A stretch of DNA of 9,173 nt. It comes from DASSKW01 sp035701115. Lineage in GTDB: Bacteria; Pseudomonadota; Gammaproteobacteria; Natronospirales; REEB76. Each line of letters begins with the position of its first letter. Within the stretch, counting starts at the first letter, position 1. Where the stretch lies: the NCBI GenBank assembly GCA_035701115.1, contig DASSOA010000106.1, positions 1 to 9,173 of the forward strand, in the 5' to 3' direction. Positions 7,420 through 9,173 of the stretch are shown here, one piece after another. The position numbers were made by a program, and so were the translations under genes. The notes below the pieces were generated by a model that did not search any database, was not told the origin of the DNA, and saw only the letters and a program-made list of their open reading frames with translations.

Positions 7420-7438
7420 GATGCGCGCTGATCGCATC
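7420..7438. repeat. 19-bp dyad GATGCG-N7-CGCATC
   Basis: Two perfect 6-bp arms (7420-7425 and 7433-7438) flank a 7-bp centre near the middle of the comEC/DUF2062 intergenic region. The geometry suits binding of a dimeric regulator or a small hairpin. In GC-rich DNA such a short dyad can arise by chance, and no known regulator motif was recognised. Confidence 0.35.
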
Positions 7439-7575
7439 CGCGCCGACAATGGTTTGCGATGTGCCTTGCCCGCTTGTGATCTGTTTACGAGTGTACACAT
7501 TGAGACACAGGACTGACCAGCCATGCAGTGCCGAACTATCTGCCGGTCAGCACGCCACGGAGCGCATGTGAATTA

Positions 7576-8112
7576 ATGCCGCGTAAATTGCTTAACAAAC
7601 TGATGCCTGACCACGATGCTCTGCACGCCAAATTGCACGGCAAATGGTACATGCGTCCGTTTCAGGCGCTGCTTCACGATCCTGCGCTCTGGCACATCAA
7701 CCGGCGCGGCAGTTGCGGCGCTTTTGCGCTCGGCCTTTTCATCTGCTGCCTGCCGATTCCCGGTCACATGCTGCTCGCCGTGCTCGGCGCACTGTACTGG
7801 CGCCTCAACATGCCGATCGCCGTCGTTTCGGTGTGGGCAAACAATCCGCTTACGATTGGCCCAATCTACTACTTCAGCTACAAACTCGGAACCTTCATTC
7901 TGCGGGTAGCCCCGCATCCTTTTCCGGAGCACATGTCGCTTGGCTGGTTGATATCCGAATTCAAGGACATCTGGGCACCGCTGTGGCTCGGCTGCATTCT
8001 GCTGGGGATGGTGTTCGCGGTGGCCGGTTACGCTGGCTTGCGATTTGCCTGGTTCGTATCCATTCGCGGACGCTGGATGAGAAGGCGCCACGCACGACGC
8101 GATCGCCAATAA
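7576..8112 (+). CDS. DUF2062 domain membrane protein of unknown function
   Basis: The only plus-strand gene; 178 residues from the ATG at 7576. It matches the DUF2062 pattern as I know it: a basic N-terminus MPRKLLNKLMPDHDAL, then WHINRRGSCGAFALGLFICCLPIPGH (partly shown as key elements: Trp39, Arg43, Arg44, Gly53, Pro60, Pro62) and WANNPLTIGPIYY (87-99). There are hydrophobic segments at about 48-72, 80-108 and 132-160, and a strongly basic C-terminal tail (about 164-178). It is probably an inner-membrane protein; no reaction is established for the family. A GTG at 7528 would add 16 residues, but these do not look like the family and 7576 fits the expected N-terminus. Neither start has a well-spaced Shine-Dalgarno. 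The gene is divergent from comEC and converges on lolD with a 4-bp gap. A related gene lies at this position in Pseudomonas, which hints at an envelope role. Confidence 0.88.
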   Translation: MPRKLLNKLMPDHDALHAKLHGKWYMRPFQALLHDPALWHINRRGSCGAFALGLFICCLPIPGHMLLAVLGALYWRLNMPIAVVSVWANNPLTIGPIYYFSYKLGTFILRVAPHPFPEHMSLGWLISEFKDIWAPLWLGCILLGMVFAVAGYAGLRFAWFVSIRGRWMRRRHARRDRQ

Positions 8113-8116
8113 TCCT

Positions 8117-8821
8117 CTAGCGTTGTCGCAGCAAACCGTCTTCCAGATGCAGGATCCGATCCATACGCGCTGCCAGCCGCTCGTCATGCGTGACCAGAAC
8201 CAGGCTGGTATTCATATCCCGGTTAAGTTCCAGCATCAACTCGTAAACCTGTTCGCCGGTATGCGCGTCGAGATTGCCTGTCGGCTCGTCGGCCAGCACG
8301 ACTGCCGGCCGGTGAATCAGCGCACGCGCCACTGCGGCACGTTGCCGTTCACCACCCGACAACTGGCCCGGCTTGTGGCCGATGCGCTCGCCCAGGCCCA
8401 CCCTTCCGAGCAACACTTGCGCTTCCTGCGCCGCCCGTTGCGGCTCCGCACCGGCAATCAACAAGGGCAACGCCACGTTTTCCAGCGCGGTAAATTCCGG
8501 AAGCAGATGGTGAAACTGATAGACGAACCCGATTGCGCGATTGCGCAGCAAGCCACGCTCTGCATCGCTCAGCCGGTTGATTGCCTGCCCGTTGACTCTC
8601 ACTTCCCCGGCGTTGGGGATATCGAGCCCGCCGAGCAGATGCAGCAACGTGCTTTTGCCGGAGCCGGAAGCCCCGACGATTGCGATGCGCTCACCCGGCA
8701 CAACGCTCAGGCTGACGCCGTTCAGCACCCGCACGATGTCTCCGGCGTCGGTAAAGTGCTTCACAAGCCCTTCACATTGCAGCACCGGTTCCGTGCGAAT
8801 TGCCGCAGCAGCGTTACTCAT
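8117..8821 (-). CDS. lolD: Lipoprotein-releasing system ATP-binding protein LolD
   Basis: The ATPase subunit that powers extraction of outer-membrane lipoproteins from the inner membrane and their handover to the chaperone LolA. The protein has 234 residues, the usual LolD size. A complete ABC ATPase is visible: Walker A GASGSGKST (50-58), Q-loop Gln102 in the LolD-type context FVYQFHHLLPEFTALENV (99-116), signature LSGGE (154-158), Walker B VVLADE (174-179), D-loop NLD and switch His212. The FHHLLPEF stretch separates LolD from related MacB-type and FtsE ATPases. The ATG at 8821-8819 overlaps the permease stop by 8 bp (ATGAGTAA), and GGAGG at 8831-8835, 9 nt upstream, confirms this start. 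No lolE follows: the next gene lies on the opposite strand, and no terminator hairpin is visible in the 4-bp gap. Confidence 0.96.
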   Translation of the reverse strand: MSNAAAAIRTEPVLQCEGLVKHFTDAGDIVRVLNGVSLSVVPGERIAIVGASGSGKSTLLHLLGGLDIPNAGEVRVNGQAINRLSDAERGLLRNRAIGFVYQFHHLLPEFTALENVALPLLIAGAEPQRAAQEAQVLLGRVGLGERIGHKPGQLSGGERQRAAVARALIHRPAVVLADEPTGNLDAHTGEQVYELMLELNRDMNTSLVLVTHDERLAARMDRILHLEDGLLRQR

Positions 8822-9173
8822 AGCGCAACGCCTCCGCCGGCTGGGTGCGCGCCGCGCGCCAGGCGGGATAGATTGTCGACAGAATCGTCAGCACAAACGT
8901 TGATAACGTGATCTTGAGCACGTCGCTGACATAGATATCCGAAGGGAGATCGTTGATGTAATAGACGCTGGCCGGGAAAATCTGCGCATTGAATGTGTGC
9001 CGCGCAAACTCGAGAAGGTTGTTGACGTTGTGCGCCAGCAGCACACCCAGCACCAGCCCGAGCAGCGTTCCCAGGAATCCGATCAGCGCACCCTGCACGA
9101 TGAATATACCCATGACACCGCGCGGCGTGACGCCCAGCGTGCGCAGGATGGCGATGTCGGCCTGCTTGTCAAT
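8814..9173 (-). CDS. LolC/LolE-family lipoprotein-releasing permease, C-terminal part (cut by window edge)
   Basis: The last 119 residues of a FtsX-like permease that enters from beyond position 9173. The fragment opens with DKQADIAILRTLG, the strongly conserved motif after the periplasmic domain in LolC, LolE and MacB-type permeases. A membrane helix lies at about 22-48, then a periplasmic stretch with SVYYINDLPSDIYV (69-82), then a last helix (about 85-101). It ends YPAWRAARTQPAEALRYE, typical of LolC/LolE. With lolD it forms the inner-membrane complex that sorts lipoproteins. The fragment alone does not decide between LolC, LolE and the hybrid LolF type; the lack of a second permease gene after lolD leaves the last possible. 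Confidence 0.92.
   Translation of the reverse strand: MDKQADIAILRTLGVTPRGVMGIFIVQGALIGFLGTLLGLVLGVLLAHNVNNLLEFARHTFNAQIFPASVYYINDLPSDIYVSDVLKITLSTFVLTILSTIYPAWRAARTQPAEALRYE
8831..8835 (-). promoter_or_regulatory. Ribosome binding site of lolD inside the permease gene
   Basis: GGAGG on the minus strand, 9 nt before the lolD ATG and within the last codons of the upstream permease gene. It decides the lolD start and supports coupled translation across the 8-bp overlap. Confidence 0.75.

Larger units (their letters stand above)
7328..7575. promoter_or_regulatory. Divergent intergenic region between comEC and the DUF2062 gene
   Basis: This 248-bp stretch is the longest without a gene and must carry signals for both divergent transcripts. 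Toward comEC (minus strand) the best candidate is TATTAC (7356-7351) as -10, with a poor -35. Toward DUF2062 (plus strand) TTGAGA at 7500-7505 matches the -35 consensus at 5 of 6 bases. Its best -10 at 18-bp spacing, TGCAGT (7524-7529), matches only 3 of 6. Two dyads lie in the region (7342-7376 and 7420-7438), as does the 8-bp palindrome GTGTACAC (7491-7498). No complete CRP, FNR or CRP-S-type site was recognised, only single half-sites. I see no small gene or RNA here that I can support. Confidence 0.55.

Noticed and set aside
7431..7460. Alternative stem ATCGCA / TGCGAT across the intergenic region
   Set aside because: Only six pairs with an 18-base loop, and it excludes the better 7420-7438 dyad. 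This is chance-level.
7475..7500. Possible CRP-type site starting TGTGA near 7475
   Set aside because: Only the left half is present. The bases at the expected spacing do not give TCACA, so a CRP site is not supported.
6888..7571. A 227-codon plus-strand open frame running into the intergenic region
   Set aside because: Most of it is antisense to comEC, and its tail overlaps the DUF2062 upstream region in another frame. It shows no domain motif, and nothing supports a separate gene.
7528..7575. GTG at 7528 as start of the DUF2062 gene
   Set aside because: The extra 16 residues do not resemble the family N-terminus, which begins MPRKLL at 7576, and no well-placed Shine-Dalgarno supports the GTG.
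7573..8187. A 204-codon minus-strand open frame opposite the DUF2062 gene
   Set aside because: The plus-strand reading has the family pattern and hydrophobic segments. The minus-strand product is a His- and Arg-rich shadow that also runs into lolD in another frame.
8123..8911. A 262-codon plus-strand open frame
   Set aside because: It is antisense to lolD and the permease end. The minus-strand reading has all ABC motifs in order, and this one looks like a shadow.

Overview
The window is a dense, GC-rich stretch of a proteobacterial chromosome, most likely gammaproteobacterial. It carries an envelope-biogenesis neighbourhood. From memory, the order lolC-lolD / DUF2062 / comEC-exbB-exbD-(msbA)-lpxK-ycaR-kdsB-LMW-PTP resembles clusters in Pseudomonas and Xanthomonas-like gammaproteobacteria, while E. 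coli keeps only comEC(ycaI)-msbA-lpxK-ycaR-kdsB. A betaproteobacterial host cannot be excluded. There are no rRNA or tRNA genes, insertion sequences, CRISPR arrays or phage genes, and I see no clear sign of recent horizontal transfer.

Layout. All genes but one lie on the minus strand, so they are read here from high to low coordinates. At 9173-8814 is the C-terminal end of a LolC/LolE-type permease, overlapping lolD (8821-8117) by 8 bp. On the plus strand a DUF2062 membrane-protein gene (7576-8112) converges on lolD with only 4 bp between the stops. A 248-bp divergent intergenic region (7328-7575) separates it from comEC (7327-5039). After a 63-bp gap comes a tightly packed run: exbB, exbD, msbA, lpxK, ycaR, kdsB and the start of a low-molecular-weight protein tyrosine phosphatase that runs off the left edge. 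Spacing in this run is from 4-bp overlaps to 15 bp, so it is probably one transcript with translational coupling.

How the genes fit together. KdsB makes CMP-Kdo and LpxK phosphorylates the lipid A disaccharide. MsbA flips the Kdo2-lipid A core across the inner membrane. LolD and its permease release lipoproteins to the outer membrane, including the class of lipoprotein needed for LPS insertion. ExbB and ExbD form a proton-driven motor with no TonB or TolA partner in view; its place directly before msbA-lpxK is the most thought-provoking feature. ComEC is the DNA-uptake channel. The 59-aa YcaR/Trm112-like zinc-ribbon-type protein sits between lpxK and kdsB and abuts kdsB with no spacer.

I did not find a convincingly undescribed system. 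The points worth a second look are the orphan ExbBD pair in a lipid A operon, lolD as the last gene of its operon with no lolE after it, the uncharacterised DUF2062 gene, non-ATG starts in the coupled exbB-exbD-msbA chain, and two dyad elements in the comEC/DUF2062 intergenic region.
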